Below are positions 16,201-27,881 of a stretch of DNA of 64,000 bases, one piece after another. The notes beneath the pieces are model-generated. The model was given only the letters and a program-made list of their open reading frames with translations, had not been told where the DNA came from and did no database searches. Source of the DNA: Amphimedon queenslandica (lineage: Eukaryota > Porifera > Demospongiae > Haplosclerida > Niphatidae); NCBI RefSeq assembly GCF_000090795.2, contig NW_003546248.1, positions 112,146 to 176,145 on the forward strand, read 5' to 3'. Position 1 is the stretch's first letter. Every line of letters begins with the position of its first letter. A program made the translations under genes and the position numbers.

Positions 16201-17868
16201 AACACAGGGTTTGGTCGAAAAATATTCAGTGTTTGACTGTTATTTCAGGCTATGCATGATCCACCACTCAACTTAGTTGAAAGTAAATTTGCGCTTAGTT
16301 CAACCTAAAATAAAACACATTTCTAGGCAATTCAATGAATTGCCATTAGACACTGAAAAAACAAAGTTGAGTGGTGAATGGTGGGCGTAATTATTGCTTT
16401 TATTATTATTATTATTATTTAGTTATTAAAGTCCAAAGAGTAGAAGATGTGAATCAGTTAATACTAGCCATTGATAATAACAATGGAGACTCACTATTAA
16501 TACCACCTGGTGCTTTCCCTTCAAATAGGAACATCACAATTGCATCATTCATATACAGGAATCTATCAAACATACTAACTAATAATGGATCGTCAATAAT
16601 AACTCCAGTAATATCAACAACGACAAATTGTAATGATAATTGTAATATAAGCCAGCCTGTAATGATATCATTCAATACAACAAACAACAACAACAACAAC
16701 AAGGTAAATAATAATAATAATAATAATGATGAATAAATATAGTTGTTGTTATTGTTGTATCTCAGAACATTAATAGGTCTCTATTCTCATGTGTCTATTG
16801 GGAATTTATATTGTGAGTAATGAAATAGTAATATAGATGTACATGTACATACAGTAGTAATACATGTACATTGTAACACAGTGTTCAGTAGCCTCTATAT
16901 AACAGACACTTTGGTACAAGAAAGTACATCTGTCATACAAAGGTGTCCTTTATGTGGAGGTTATTTGATACAGTAAGGAATGTAATTGGCACACTAGGTG
17001 CTGTATCTTAAATGGAGGTGTCCCTATAGAGGCTATACTGTAACAATAATGTATTAGTTAATACATGTAGGAATGAAGGCAGTTTACCTAGTGGATATTG
17101 GTCAACAGAAGGCTGTACTACTGCATACAACAATAATATAATGAACTGCTATTGTAATCATCTAACACATTTTGCTATATTACTAAGCCCAGGAGTGACA
17201 CTACCAGTAAGACTTTATTCATCTACTCATATATTTTTTTATATAATATAATAATTATTTATTTTTCTCTAGACAGATTCGGTACATGTACAGATATTGA
17301 ATATACTCGGTAACATATTGGTACCAATGTCACTGATGTGTATATTAATTGTCATTGTAACTTACACATGTACCAGGTAAATGATAGTGATTATAGTAAT
17401 ATCAGTATAGTAGCAGTAGTAATATAGTGGCAGTACAGTAATAATAATCTCTCTCTTATCTGTGTACAATCACTCTTTTGATCTGGTTTGGGAAATGTAG
17501 TGGTTTTATGAATACAATAATAATAATGTAAAATAGAACTTGAGATCTATTTTAAAGTGGATTGTCTCTCAAGAGGGAAAGTACTATATCTGTTTCTGAG
17601 CCTTCCCTCTCTCTCCCTCCTTTCTCTTCCTTGTTAATTCAATCCCTATACATGTATATGTACATGTATGTGTATTGTTGTGTGAATATAAGTGTACAGT
17701 GTACATGCAATAGGTCTCTATGGAACATAAGGAGCTACATTCATGTAATGCTGTGCATCAATCTATTTGTATCTCAATTATTATTCTTAATAGGAATAAA
17801 CCAAACTAAATACAAAGTAAGATATGCACACACAATCCTATCTCTATCGCCATTAATTATTATTATTA

Positions 17869-17950
<82 letters not shown>

Positions 17951-19248
17951 TAGTTAATATGCACATTGATATCCATTGGACTACAGTACATGTTTCTCGT
18001 CACGTTCATGTGGATGCTAATGGAGGGTGTGGTCCTCTACATATCATTAATTAAAGTGTTTGTTAAACACAACAAAAGATACATGATTGGATTCACAATA
18101 ATAAGCTACAGTAATTAATTAACCAATTAATTAATTACCCTATGAATATCGTTAAGGTGTCCCTGCCTTATACATGATCATAATGATACCAATTGGACTA
18201 TTGGTAGGGACAGAAGACCACGTCAACTACCTGCTATATGCTAATAATGAATTAATAGCGTAAGTTGTGTTTAATTAATAGTTATTAACAGTTATTAATT
18301 TATTATAGATGTTGGTTGGACTATGAGAGTGGGTTTATATGGAGTTTCATCATACCAGTCATAATAATATTACTAGTAAGAACCGATATTAACATAACAA
18401 TAATAATATTAGTAACACCAACGATGAATAGATTAATATTGGCTTTTTCGCGATGGCTATCATAATTATGAAGAAACACAGAAAAAATAGGATCAGCAAT
18501 GAAAACAGTTTAAAGGACGATGCTAAGTAATAATGTCACAACCACAAATTATTATTAATTGCTAATACAATTACATGTATATTTATTGTACATATAGGTA
18601 TTGGATAAAATCATCAATATCACTGACTATTGTGATGGGAATCGGTTGGATTGGGAATGTGTTTTTCTTCTCTGAGGAGCTATTATTTATAGCATACATT
18701 ATGACAGTGTTCATATCTGCACAGGGAATCATCATCTTTATATTATACGTCCCATTATCTAATAATGTAAGTAATGTACCGTATAGCGGGAAATTTTGGA
18801 GGGAATTAAATTTGGCAAATTTGGCGTTTTGATAGCCATTTGCCAAAATTAAACCTGCCATTTTAAGCCATTATACGCATGCTCAATGGCACATGGCCAC
18901 CAATTCGCCAAATTAAAATCTGACAATCACTAAAATTTAGCAATTCGCCAAATTTTAGTCCCTCCAAAATTTCCCACTATACGGTACTTAAGAGAGAGTT
19001 ATATATTTACATTTATAATTATGTAGGTTAGGAAAGTCATGTGGAGATGGTGTAAAAATAATCTTCCAAGATCATTAATGAATAAATTAATAAAAGACAA
19101 GAAAGCTACCGAAGTATTAACAATAATAATAATAATAACAAAAATAATAATAATACAAATTATTAATAATAATAATAATACTAAAATTATCTCTAATTTA
19201 CAGGCTAGTGAAGAAATGACAGAGACAACAAGAGTGTCAGTTTCTTAG
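13227..19248 (+). CDS. adhesion G-protein-coupled receptor with mucin-like stalk
   Basis: The span includes introns. The signal peptide is MLLLLIASLLLFQKGCYG. A Cys/Trp-containing N-terminal region follows, then a Ser/Gln/Tyr/Thr/Pro tandem stalk (13848-14145), a hormone-receptor-like segment (IYCPPDGIWYSTL, CKSNGEWDEIVC), and GAIN-type helices. The GPS motif is at about 17080-17200: GYWSTEGC and CYCNHLTHFAILLSP, with cleavage expected at HL/T. Seven helices follow, including VTFMWMLMEGVVLYI (TM3), GIGWIGNVFFF (TM6) and ISAQGIIIFILYVPLSNNVRK (TM7 to helix 8), which are class B2 hallmarks. The short tail ends TRVSVS. The start ATG is at 13227; the upstream open frame begins with TTG. The ligand is unknown. 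The stop is 57 bp from the convergent AP4B1 stop. Confidence 0.88.
13848..14145 (+). repeat. coding minisatellite for SPSQSYT heptads
   Basis: About 14 copies of a ~21-bp unit encoding SPSQSYT with variants (LFQSYT, SRSQSYT, SPSQSHT). Ser/Thr/Pro-rich, so likely O-glycosylated as the receptor stalk. The reverse strand is also open, a by-product of the repeat. Confidence 0.9.
14480..14640. mobile_element. MITE-like element, TACCGTATAG terminus
   Basis: The left end TACCGTATAGCTTGAAATTTTCGTGG is partly complementary to the right end CCACGAAAATTTCAAGC. The last bases of the right terminus look lost. It is in an intron of the adhesion GPCR. Confidence 0.6.
15060..16420. repeat. repeat-rich adhesion GPCR intron
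   Basis: A long intron for this genome. It holds a family B copy at about 15760-16080 (GAGCTGATC core, ACATGTATATG), a partial relative at 15200-15260, and TA-rich inverted stretches at 15630-15700. A small inverted-repeat element lies at 16259-16380. No exon was seen. Confidence 0.6.
16259..16380. mobile_element. small MITE-like element
   Basis: About 120 bp with ends CCACCACTCAACTT and AAGTTGAGTGGTG in inverted orientation. No coding capacity. Confidence 0.5.
16889..17036. mobile_element. MITE-like element, GCCTCTATA termini
   Basis: 148 bp with inverted ends GCCTCTATA and TATAGAGGC flanked by TA on both sides. A close relative lies at 54921-55072 and shares the centre CCTTTATGTGGAGGTTAT. 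Confidence 0.75.
17856..17950. repeat. (ATT)n microsatellite
   Basis: About 30 ATT units in an intron between the TM2 and TM3 exons of the adhesion GPCR. Its polyisoleucine open frame is not a gene. Confidence 0.9.
18777..18986. mobile_element. MITE-like element, TACCGTATAG termini
   Basis: 210 bp. The left end TACCGTATAGCGGGAAATTT and the right end AAATTTCCCACTATACGGTA are near-perfect inverted repeats. It starts about 8 bp after the splice donor of the last adhesion GPCR intron. Confidence 0.8.
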
Positions 19249-19305
19249 TAACCGACTAACGAACATACAGACAATTAATACAGGGAACTAGCAGGAGAAA
19301 ATAAA

Positions 19306-19670
19306 CTACATATAATCACTAATTGTTTCCAGATAATGCAATAAAAACTGTTTATAAAGTTTATCATTAGTACACTTAAGCAAAACCTCCATTTTATTAG
19401 CCGCCATGACAACTTCTAGCAAGAACCGATCCAACGTAGACACCTAAACAAATAAATAAATTAATAAATAAATAAATAAATAAATAAATAAACAATTAAT
19501 TATTGTCTTACATGTTGGCCATATAAATACATTTTCTTGACATCTGCCAAGTCGCCGCTACATGCCAGTGTAGTTATAAATCTTTTACTTAATAAATCTT
19601 GAAGTGTCTTTAGACTTGGTATGTACCTCATGGGGTAGTTATCCTGAGAGCTATAATAATAATAATAATA

Positions 19671-19714
<44 letters not shown>

Positions 19715-22700
19715 TGTCTTTATGCTTTGAGCTGATTCCGAAAAATAATTTCTAAATTATGAGCATTTTTAAAAACGAGCCAAGTTTTGAAAAATAGCAA
19801 AGGCTTATAGCCCATGGTTTTTTCTAAAAAATGGCTCCGAAAACACCCCTAATTTTTATTACATTTTCTAATACACATTGATGTCCTTATGCTATGTAGA
19901 AAGTTTGAGTTGATTCCGACTTCAATTTTTCAAGTTATGGCCGTTTTTTTCTAATGGCCAATTTTGGAAAAATACCCAAGGCTATAGCCCATGGTTTTTT
20001 CTAAAAAATGGCTTCGAAATCACCCCTAATTTTCATTACATTTTCTGATACACACTGATGTCCTTATGCTATGTAGAAAGTTTGAGTTGATTCCAACTTC
20101 AATTTTTCAAGTTATGGCCGTTTTTTAAATAGCCAATTTTGGAAAAATACCCAAGGCTATAGCCCATGGTTTTTTCTAAAAAAATGGCTCCGAAATCACC
20201 CCAAATTTTTATTACATTTTCTGATACACATTGATGTCCTTATGCTATGTAGAAAGTTTGAGCTGATTCCGACAAATAATTTTCGAGTTATGAGGATCTT
20301 AAGAAGGGAACCAATTTTTGCTTTTCCAAAAATTATGTAGCTCTGAGGAACTTTAAAAATTAAAAAAAAAAATTCAAATTTGATCAGAATCAACTCAAAG
20401 TTAATAATATGCAACATAAGAACATGTATATGCACCAGAGAATGTAACAAAAATCCTCTCATATCCATCTGGAACTTATGTGTATGTATAACTACATTAC
20501 TAGATAAACGATGCCCTCACTCACACTAGTGGTAGTGATTTCCAGTATTGCTCATACTCTGATGCTGTTATGACTGGAGTAGGGTTGAGTAATATGTGAG
20601 GGACTGTACTGACACTTTCTTTAGACGCTAACTATTAATCACTGTTAATAACTACCAATAACTTATTAAATACTTACAATATCTAACAAAGATTCTTCTG
20701 GCTCCTCTTTACTGATCAATAACTGATCCATTTCATTCACTAGTAATCATGATAACTAATTAGCTAATTATAAAGGGGCTTACTCCTCCTCTCTGGGCTC
20801 CTCAACACAGCAGATGAAGTGTATGGGATTGATTGATGAATAAATTCAGCAGATGATTGCCCATAGACAACAGACAATGTATTGAACTCACTAAACAAAG
20901 ACCCCTGTAATTAAAATATTAATTAATTAATTATGTATATAGAAAAACCTTTTACTGTACAGACCAATAATTAATTAATATTAATAATATTAAATAGTAA
21001 TTACAATAACAATAACAATAACAACAATAATAATGATAAATTATATAATTACCTTTGAGTGTGTGCTCAGGTGTGAATAAACTTTCTGTGATCCACAAAC
21101 AATCTTCTTGGCAGCTGCAACGTCTTTCTTCAATAAACGATAGTACAGCAATGCTCTGTCTCTCAACAACATATCAGTCTCCTCCTCTATATGATAATAA
21201 TACAAATAATACATTGTACATTAGTTCGCCATACAACAGGTAATTTCATTGCTTGCAAACTGTGGCTACTTTGATTTTCAGGTAACAGTAGAAAACTGTT
21301 CTATTGTTGGGATCAAATTCCTCACAGCATCAAAGTAACCAGTGACGACAGATTGCAAGCAACAGAATTGCCTGGTCACTGGTGTATGGTGGACATTTAG
21401 TTTATTATACTAATATACCAATGCAGTATTCTAATAGCCTTCCAAGCATTTCCTGGCACTCTGGTGGCCTTTTGAAAAACATTTTCATCGTTGCAGATAA
21501 CAGCTGTAATTTAACTTCAAGAGAGGACTCTCCACTGATATTGTTGATAATGTCTTCCAAAATATAAGGACTTTCGTCTAATGACTAAGCAACAATAATA
21601 ACAACAACAACAACAATTTGTTTACCTCTCCATACTCCCCTAGTATCCATATTAATGAACCACGCCCACTGCCGCTGGTCATTGTTGCATAACAAGAATT
21701 AAGACGAGGCAATATCAGCTCATGTGTGTTTTCATATTTACGCAAAATATCTATCATGATAAAATTAATTTAACGAGTGGGTGTGATGATCTCACTTGAC
21801 ATTGTAGTGATGACTTCTGATGTCACATGCTCAATTTCCATAGGAATGAGAGCCAGTAGTCTATCGACACAATAATTAGCAATGTCAGGTAGTTTGACTG
21901 ATATGAGTCCAATGGCATGTATGGACTTTTGTGACACGCCCACATTGACATCAGTAGCACACTCACTGTGAAAGGGGCATTAATTAAAGAACAAAAATGA
22001 ACCACCAAACCTCAACTCTTGGATTATGTCTTTTGAATTTGAGTCATCGCTGACCTGCGTCAATAGGTCGAGCTTTTTAAGTTTAACATATGGTGGGTCA
22101 TTGAACCTAACAACAAGAACAGGAATACAGAAGTGTTGGGTATTTTTTAGAATTTTGGTGTTTTCTTAAAATGGCTGTAACTTGAAAAATTGAAGCCAGA
22201 ATCGGCTCAAACTTTCTACATGGCATAAGGACATCAATATATATTTTTTAATGTAATAAAAATTTGGGGTGATTTTGGAGCCATTTTTCAAAAAAAATCC
22301 TAAGGCTATAGCCTTGGGTATTTTTCAAGATTTTGGCGTTTTTAAGCTTAAAAAATTAAAGTTGGAATCAGCTCAATGTTTCACGTTACCTGTAATAAAA
22401 GTTGTGATAGTCAGAGCTGAAAAGTGTCGAGTTTTGTGAGAGTATTATTTCAATGTGCTGGAGGACAACATAGATTACTTCAGAAGGACCAGATCCAAGG
22501 AGAGTCAGCAAAGGAGCTGAGGAGAGAGAGAAAAGAGAGAGAGAAAGGAAGAAAGAGGATCATAAAAATAAAGAGTATGTTCGTTATTATTTTCAGTTAC
22601 TTTTGACTCTTTCAAACACGTCATGATACACCTCAGGCATAGACTCGGTCAAGTGAAAAAACAATCTAATTGTTGCCATGACAACACCAACCATTACATG

Positions 22701-23802
22701 TTTAAGACGATCATCAAGGGCATTCTAAAACCACACCCATTAAGTACCACGCCCAAAAAGGAATAACATACCAGTATTTCTAAAGCTTCTTCATCATCAG
22801 TACAGTTATACTTTAATAAAAGTTGAAGGACTTGACATTGTCCCCATTCACTGAAATCCCTTATCCTTATCAAATAATTATTAATAGTTATTAAATAGTT
22901 ATTTGTTACCTGTTAATTAAGTAATGAGCTAATTTCTTGCTAATAACAATCCCTCCATCATTAGCCAGTATCTCTTCAAGGGCTGAAAGGCAGTTACACA
23001 CAACAAGAGGATCATCATCTCTCAGCATATCATACAGCACACTAGACCACTTCATATCTAATTAATATCAATTAATTAATTAATCAATTAATGGTGATGA
23101 ATATATATAATTACCCGAAACAATGTCAGGTGCTATGTAATATAATTTGACCACACCCATCACTGCAGTTCGCCTAACATAAGGACTCTTATCAGTCAGT
23201 CCAGATTGAAGTGGAGACTCGATATACTCAATGACATTCGGCAATCTATCAATAATTTACATATAATACATACATGTGCATGTATAATGAATACGTATAA
23301 TATTAATACATATATAAATGCATATATAATTACATGTAGGTATTATTTACTTTTGGTATTATACTGACCTTAATGATGACATGCTCCGTAGAGCGAGCCC
23401 CCTTATAGTGGGGTTCCTGTCACTAGCGTCTTTACGTAATGTATTAATAGTTAGGAGGGCCAACTCTGAATTACGTTCTGCGTATGTACTCAGATATAAA
23501 TAAACCATCTTCTTCTGTACTATATTCTGAGTAGCCCCAGCCTATACAAACACACAATACATCCCAATACTAATGACTGAGGGGTTGGCTCATACCATTA
23601 TCATTTCGCTGAAGAGCGGAGATACGTCAACTCCTAATGTCATGTATGCTATGACCTTTTGAACCACTTGTTGATACTGAGCGGGATCTCTTTGGATTTC
23701 AATACTTCGCAACAGAGACCTAGAAACAAAACTAGACTCGTGTATTGATAAAATAAGCATTTACCTGAGCTCCCCAACTTCACTCTTCTTGTCGGAAGCC
23801 AT
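19306..23802 (-). CDS. AP4B1: AP-4 complex subunit beta
   Basis: Large adaptor subunit of AP-4, which sorts cargo at the trans-Golgi network. It starts [12 protein letters not shown] at 23802. The armadillo/HEAT trunk reads [65 protein letters not shown] and [13 protein letters not shown]. It ends [16 protein letters not shown] with [11 protein letters not shown], which separates beta-4 from beta-1/2. After a hinge ([16 protein letters not shown]) the appendage has [18 protein letters not shown]. After a repeat-filled intron (19700-20480) it continues with [14 protein letters not shown] and [17 protein letters not shown]. The C-terminus is the least certain part. It has a shared promoter with mS25. 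Confidence 0.92.
19652..19712. repeat. (AAT)n microsatellite
   Basis: About 20 AAT units in an AP4B1 intron, next to family A repeats. Confidence 0.9.
19715..20335 (-). repeat. family A repeats, about 3.5 tandem units
   Basis: Inverted orientation relative to 48230-49550. Each unit has GGCTATAGCC and TTACATTTTCTGATACACAT, at ~177-bp spacing, in an AP4B1 intron. A family B-like fragment follows to about 20460. Confidence 0.85.
22130..22390 (+). repeat. family A repeat, 1.5 units
   Basis: AATCGGCTCAAACTTTCTAC and CTATAGCCTTGGGTATTTTT in an AP4B1 intron. Confidence 0.75.
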
Positions 23803-23859
23803 CTTGAAGCTACTGCGCATGCGCAGAAAGAAAAAGGGAGGGACATAAACCGAAGCAAT
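23803..23859. promoter_or_regulatory. divergent AP4B1/MRPS25 promoter with NRF1 palindrome
   Basis: Only 57 bp lie between start codons. A perfect TGCGCATGCGCA, the NRF1 consensus palindrome, is at 23814-23825. Both ATGs are in YY1-like context (CAAGATGGC and CAATATGGC). Transcript leaders must be very short. Confidence 0.7.
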
Positions 23860-24352
23860 ATGGCGGCTCGTGTATTGCCTAAGCCTAAAGGTGGACAAAA
23901 TGCTTTTCCATACAGAAGAACACTAGACCACCTTAAAGCATGGAGACTCTCTTTACCACCTAAGATTAAAAAAGCAACAATAAGCTATAACCCTACTACT
24001 GATAACCACACTGGAATGAAGTAATAATAATTATTATTATTATAGTAGATAGTAATCAATAATAATTATTTTAATTAAATATATTATGTGTATTATTAGG
24101 TTATTTACATATCAACATGTGCCACAATTAAAATATAATAATCCAGACGTATTGTTCAGTATAGTTGATACTATAAAAGTGACCCAATGCACATTAAAAC
24201 TGACTACCAGTAAGTATAATAATGTTAATGGGGCCTGGTTTATTACTGTTGCCATAGAAAAAGGTCAACGCTTCATTATAAATGGAGAGAACACAGAATC
24301 AGTTGAAATCAAAAGGAAACTGACAGAGAAACTCAAAGAGATTACAGAATGA
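23860..24352 (+). CDS. MRPS25: mitochondrial small ribosomal subunit protein mS25
   Basis: Two exons give about 137 residues: MAARVLPKPKGGQNAF, PYRRTLDHLK, ISYNPTTDNHTG, then LFTYQHVPQLKYNNPDVLF and VEIKRKLTEKLKEITE. The RRTL.HL start, the YN motif and the NIPQIQYKNP-like block match mS25. The L51/S25/CI-B8-type thioredoxin-like fold is expected. The human protein (about 173 residues) continues with a Cys-containing C-terminal segment that is absent here; the stop is only 71 bp from the convergent gene's stop and I see no further exon. Confidence 0.85.
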
Positions 24353-24423
24353 ATTGAATAACTGTTGATAGATTGTCATAATAATAATGTTTTATAAGAA
24401 AATGAATGATTATATATATTTAG

Positions 24424-26406
24424 TTATAACTTGGTTGTGCATCTGTTCCCTCCATATCCCTCATTGCATAGACACTTGAAGCTCTTCCCACCATTGGTAC
24501 GTGCACATACACCTTGTCTGCATCTACCAGGAGTACATTTATTAGGAGGGACTTTCTCAATGCATGTGTATCCAGAGTAACCCCATAGTAGTGCAGCAGC
24601 ACAGTCACACCAGCAACCACACTCGTGTCTCCTGTATGTTAACACTCCAACATTGCATATGTGCTGGCAATGTCCAAAGTATCTCTTACTGTATTCTAAA
24701 CTAAAGGAAAGGAGAGAGAAAGAAAGAATTACATTGATTATCTGAAGTTCATCTTTAGTTGTGTGATGTATTATGCCAAGAGTATTATAATCAGGGTTTT
24801 ATTGTATCTGATTTTAACAATTAATGCATGAGGCCATATTTATGCATCACTCTAGTTTTAAACTCACTAAAATCAGTACATGTACTGCACTGTGCAATTA
24901 AAAGAGAGCTCATACAGTATGGCATATCGTGGGTGTGTAAACTGTGTATATTATACTTGCAATCAACTCCATAGTAGCCAGGATGACAATAGCAATGTCC
25001 ATTAACACACACACCTTTATTGGAGCAATCATTAACACAATCACGAGCCTATAGTGTAATGAACAACAACATTAATGATTTACAACATTAATGATTTAAG
25101 TATAGTCTAGCTTACATGGCAAAATCTTTCGTATGGTGGACATTTTAATTCACCTACGTATGTTACCACACCTTTGGTTATATTAATAGATATCAACTAT
25201 TATTTATTATAATGAAATTGTAAATGACAAATATTAATTAATTTACTGTATCGTTTTCTTTACAAGCGTACCACTTATCATCAATTAAGATTTTCAAATT
25301 ATTTTTAGAACAGCTGACCTAATAAATTATTGTATTACTCTTAACTTAACCTTCATTCAATTTACCAATTTACCTTGTAGCAGCTAGCACCAAATGGAAT
25401 TATCGTGTTATGGTATCTTACAGTAACATTCCATGAGTTATTGTGAACAATACATCTCTTGCCATCACAATTTGAAGACACGACTTCATCATCAAAAAAA
25501 GGAGAAGTAGAAGGCTAAAAAGAGAAAAGGAGTATTAAGGATATAGCTTGATAGTTATTCTTACATTATCATTGCTATAGTATGGGCAGTAATCAATCAG
25601 TGGTGAGTGTCCTCCAGCATGTTCATCATAAAAATACTAACAACAACAATAAACAACAACAAGAACAGAACTAACTTGATACTGTTCAGGTAAGACGTAT
25701 TTGTAATATACTCCTCCAGTGCATATTGTCATGCCATTAAATCTACTGTTGCAGCCTTGAAGTACAGAGTTATTGCAGAAAGACTCAGCGCTGTCTTCTT
25801 TGGATAATTCCTTGCAACTTTTATCCAAAAAGCCACATCCTTTATCCTTGCCCCAATGCAATGTGCCAGCATAGTTATAGTTAGGCTTGTACCAACTATG
25901 ATAATAATATAATCGTTATTACTATTAATACCAATTGAAGTATTACCCTGTATCTTCGAATAAGGCTAATGTGATTCTAGATATAACAGGAACACTGTTG
26001 TCCCAATAATTAGTCATAATGTCACCCTAAAAAATTTGCCAAAGATCATACATAGTACATGGCATTTTGTTGAAAATGGCTATGAGACAATTCTCCAATT
26101 TTTATGATTGACACTTTCTGAGCTTACCATCATTAGCCTTGATTCCCACAACAATCTGCCATTTGACTTATCTTCAAGTGGAAGGCCTTTAATTAATGAA
26201 CAATTAAACTGTTTCTTAGCTTCTCTCTTAAACAAATGAAATAATAATAATATATATTTTTTAAATTTAGCTTACCACAACAGCTTTTAGCTTGAGTATT
26301 TTAGTAAAATGATTAGGGAATAGGTCAGTCCAATTATTGTACATATGTACATTAATAATTAATGGATCCAATAAGTACATACTGCAATGATAATTATAAA
26401 AAATAA

Positions 26407-26456
<50 letters not shown>

Positions 26457-27806
26457 TAATAATATATGAATTACTGTACACCATGAAGACAATTTTTTTT
26501 GGTGAATCCTGCAATTCTAAGATTTTATGAAATAATTTTTTTCAAATAGCTTGAAAACTGCACCACATAGCAATGGAGCTGCAGAATTTTGCAATTTTAT
26601 TTTTTTGGAACGGAGAAAAAATTTCGAAATTTGCAAAAAATTGACAAAAATTTCATGGTATACATTCTTGGTATTACTCACCCATCCTTATCCCTCAATG
26701 GGAGTCCATTCAAGTCCCTGAGCATTAGCGGAAAACCTAAATCAGTTCTAAAATAAGGAATCAGTCTATAAGAGAACCCCTATTAATAAAATGATAATTA
26801 ATATTATCATTAATTGCAATAACTATTACCAATATTCTCATTATTTCTTGCAATATATAGTATATCGTCTGTTCCTTTTTGACAATTCGTTCAATACAAA
26901 TATTTATATAACCAATTAGTGGTCTGTGGAAATAAATAAATAATGAACCACACCCATCAATTAATTACCTATCGTTAGTTGCATGCTGCTTGCATGTCCC
27001 TCCCGTGGAGACCACACCCATTAAATTACATGCACTGCTATTCAAAGCTGCTACATGTAGTACATAATTGGTTCTGTCCCTTGGTTTCCATGACGATGTC
27101 CTTATCTTGTCATAACAATTAATAAACGTAGCGTTATCAATACAGACAGTACATCCCTATAAATAGAATTATTATTATTATTTATTAATATTTATTATTA
27201 TTATTACTTGAGTGTACTTTTCATCAACTGGAATAGGTCCACAGTAACTCACTGGGTCACATTTATTTCTACAAAATCTCTTATCAACATTGTCTTCATC
27301 GGGATGTACATAATAACCAAAAGGACAATGACTGTATAAAAATGAATGATAATAAAATTATAATAAAAAAAATTACCAAACCTCTCCAATAATAGATCAT
27401 TGCTGCTGTGCTTCAGTTTTTCTACTGATAATGCACCATTTATCCAGTCAATGGCAGGACCAAATAAATGACACTTTTTAACAAAAAAACATTATATAGA
27501 AGACTATTGCATTTTTATTATTACTTTGACAAAATTGGATAGCTCTGGATTCAAACTATATAGCAATGAATAAAATAATATTATTCAATAATTAATACAA
27601 AAGGTACCTATCTACTGTATGATGGTAGATTGGCTGTATCTGCAAAGGTGCCCACTCACCCTAAAAAATAACAGGAGCAACATGTATAATAAAAACAACA
27701 GAATACCACTCACCACTGCCAATTCCAGCAGAGCTGAACTGCTGTAGAGGACAAGAAACAAGGGCTGTAGCAGAATCATGACATTAGTAACAGTAATGAT
27801 ATTCAT
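24424..27806 (-). CDS. leishmanolysin-family (M8) protein lacking the zinc site; probable pseudoprotease with EGF-like tail
   Basis: Secreted or membrane protein with N-terminal hydrophobic leader MNIITVTNVMILLQPLFL. Family landmarks in order: Cys-rich YCGPIPVDEKYTQ, LNSSACNLMGVVSTGG, PLIGYINICIE, LQEIMRIL joined by splicing to GFSYRLIPYFRTDLGFPL, EAKKQFNCSLIKG, RLLWESRL, the Met-turn [43 protein letters not shown] and FGASCYKVSC. In active enzymes the middle motif is HExxHxxGF and the later one is SHWEKR. Here the three zinc histidines are Gln, Arg and Leu, while the Glu is kept. The C-terminus has two EGF-like modules (CVNGHCYCHPGYYGVDC, CNEGYGGNRC). It lies 75 bp downstream of MCM10. Confidence 0.88.
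26403..26460. repeat. (AAT)n microsatellite
   Basis: About 19 AAT units in an intron of the M8-family gene. Confidence 0.85.
26474..26663. mobile_element. MITE-like element (weak)
   Basis: Roughly 190 bp with ends TGTACACCATGAAGACAATT and AAATTTCATGGTATACA in inverted orientation. Similar in size and base composition to the TACCGTATAG elements, but the ends are more diverged. Confidence 0.45.
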
Positions 27807-27881
27807 TATAATGTAGTACTACTTTATTATTATTAAATATTGTTATTAAAAATGTATAAATATTTCGATTTTAGTGTGTGC

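Noticed and set aside
17562-17957. Open frame with a long polyisoleucine tail
   Set aside because: Produced by the ATT microsatellite; only the S-L-W-N-I-R-S-Y-I-H-V part is a real GPCR exon.
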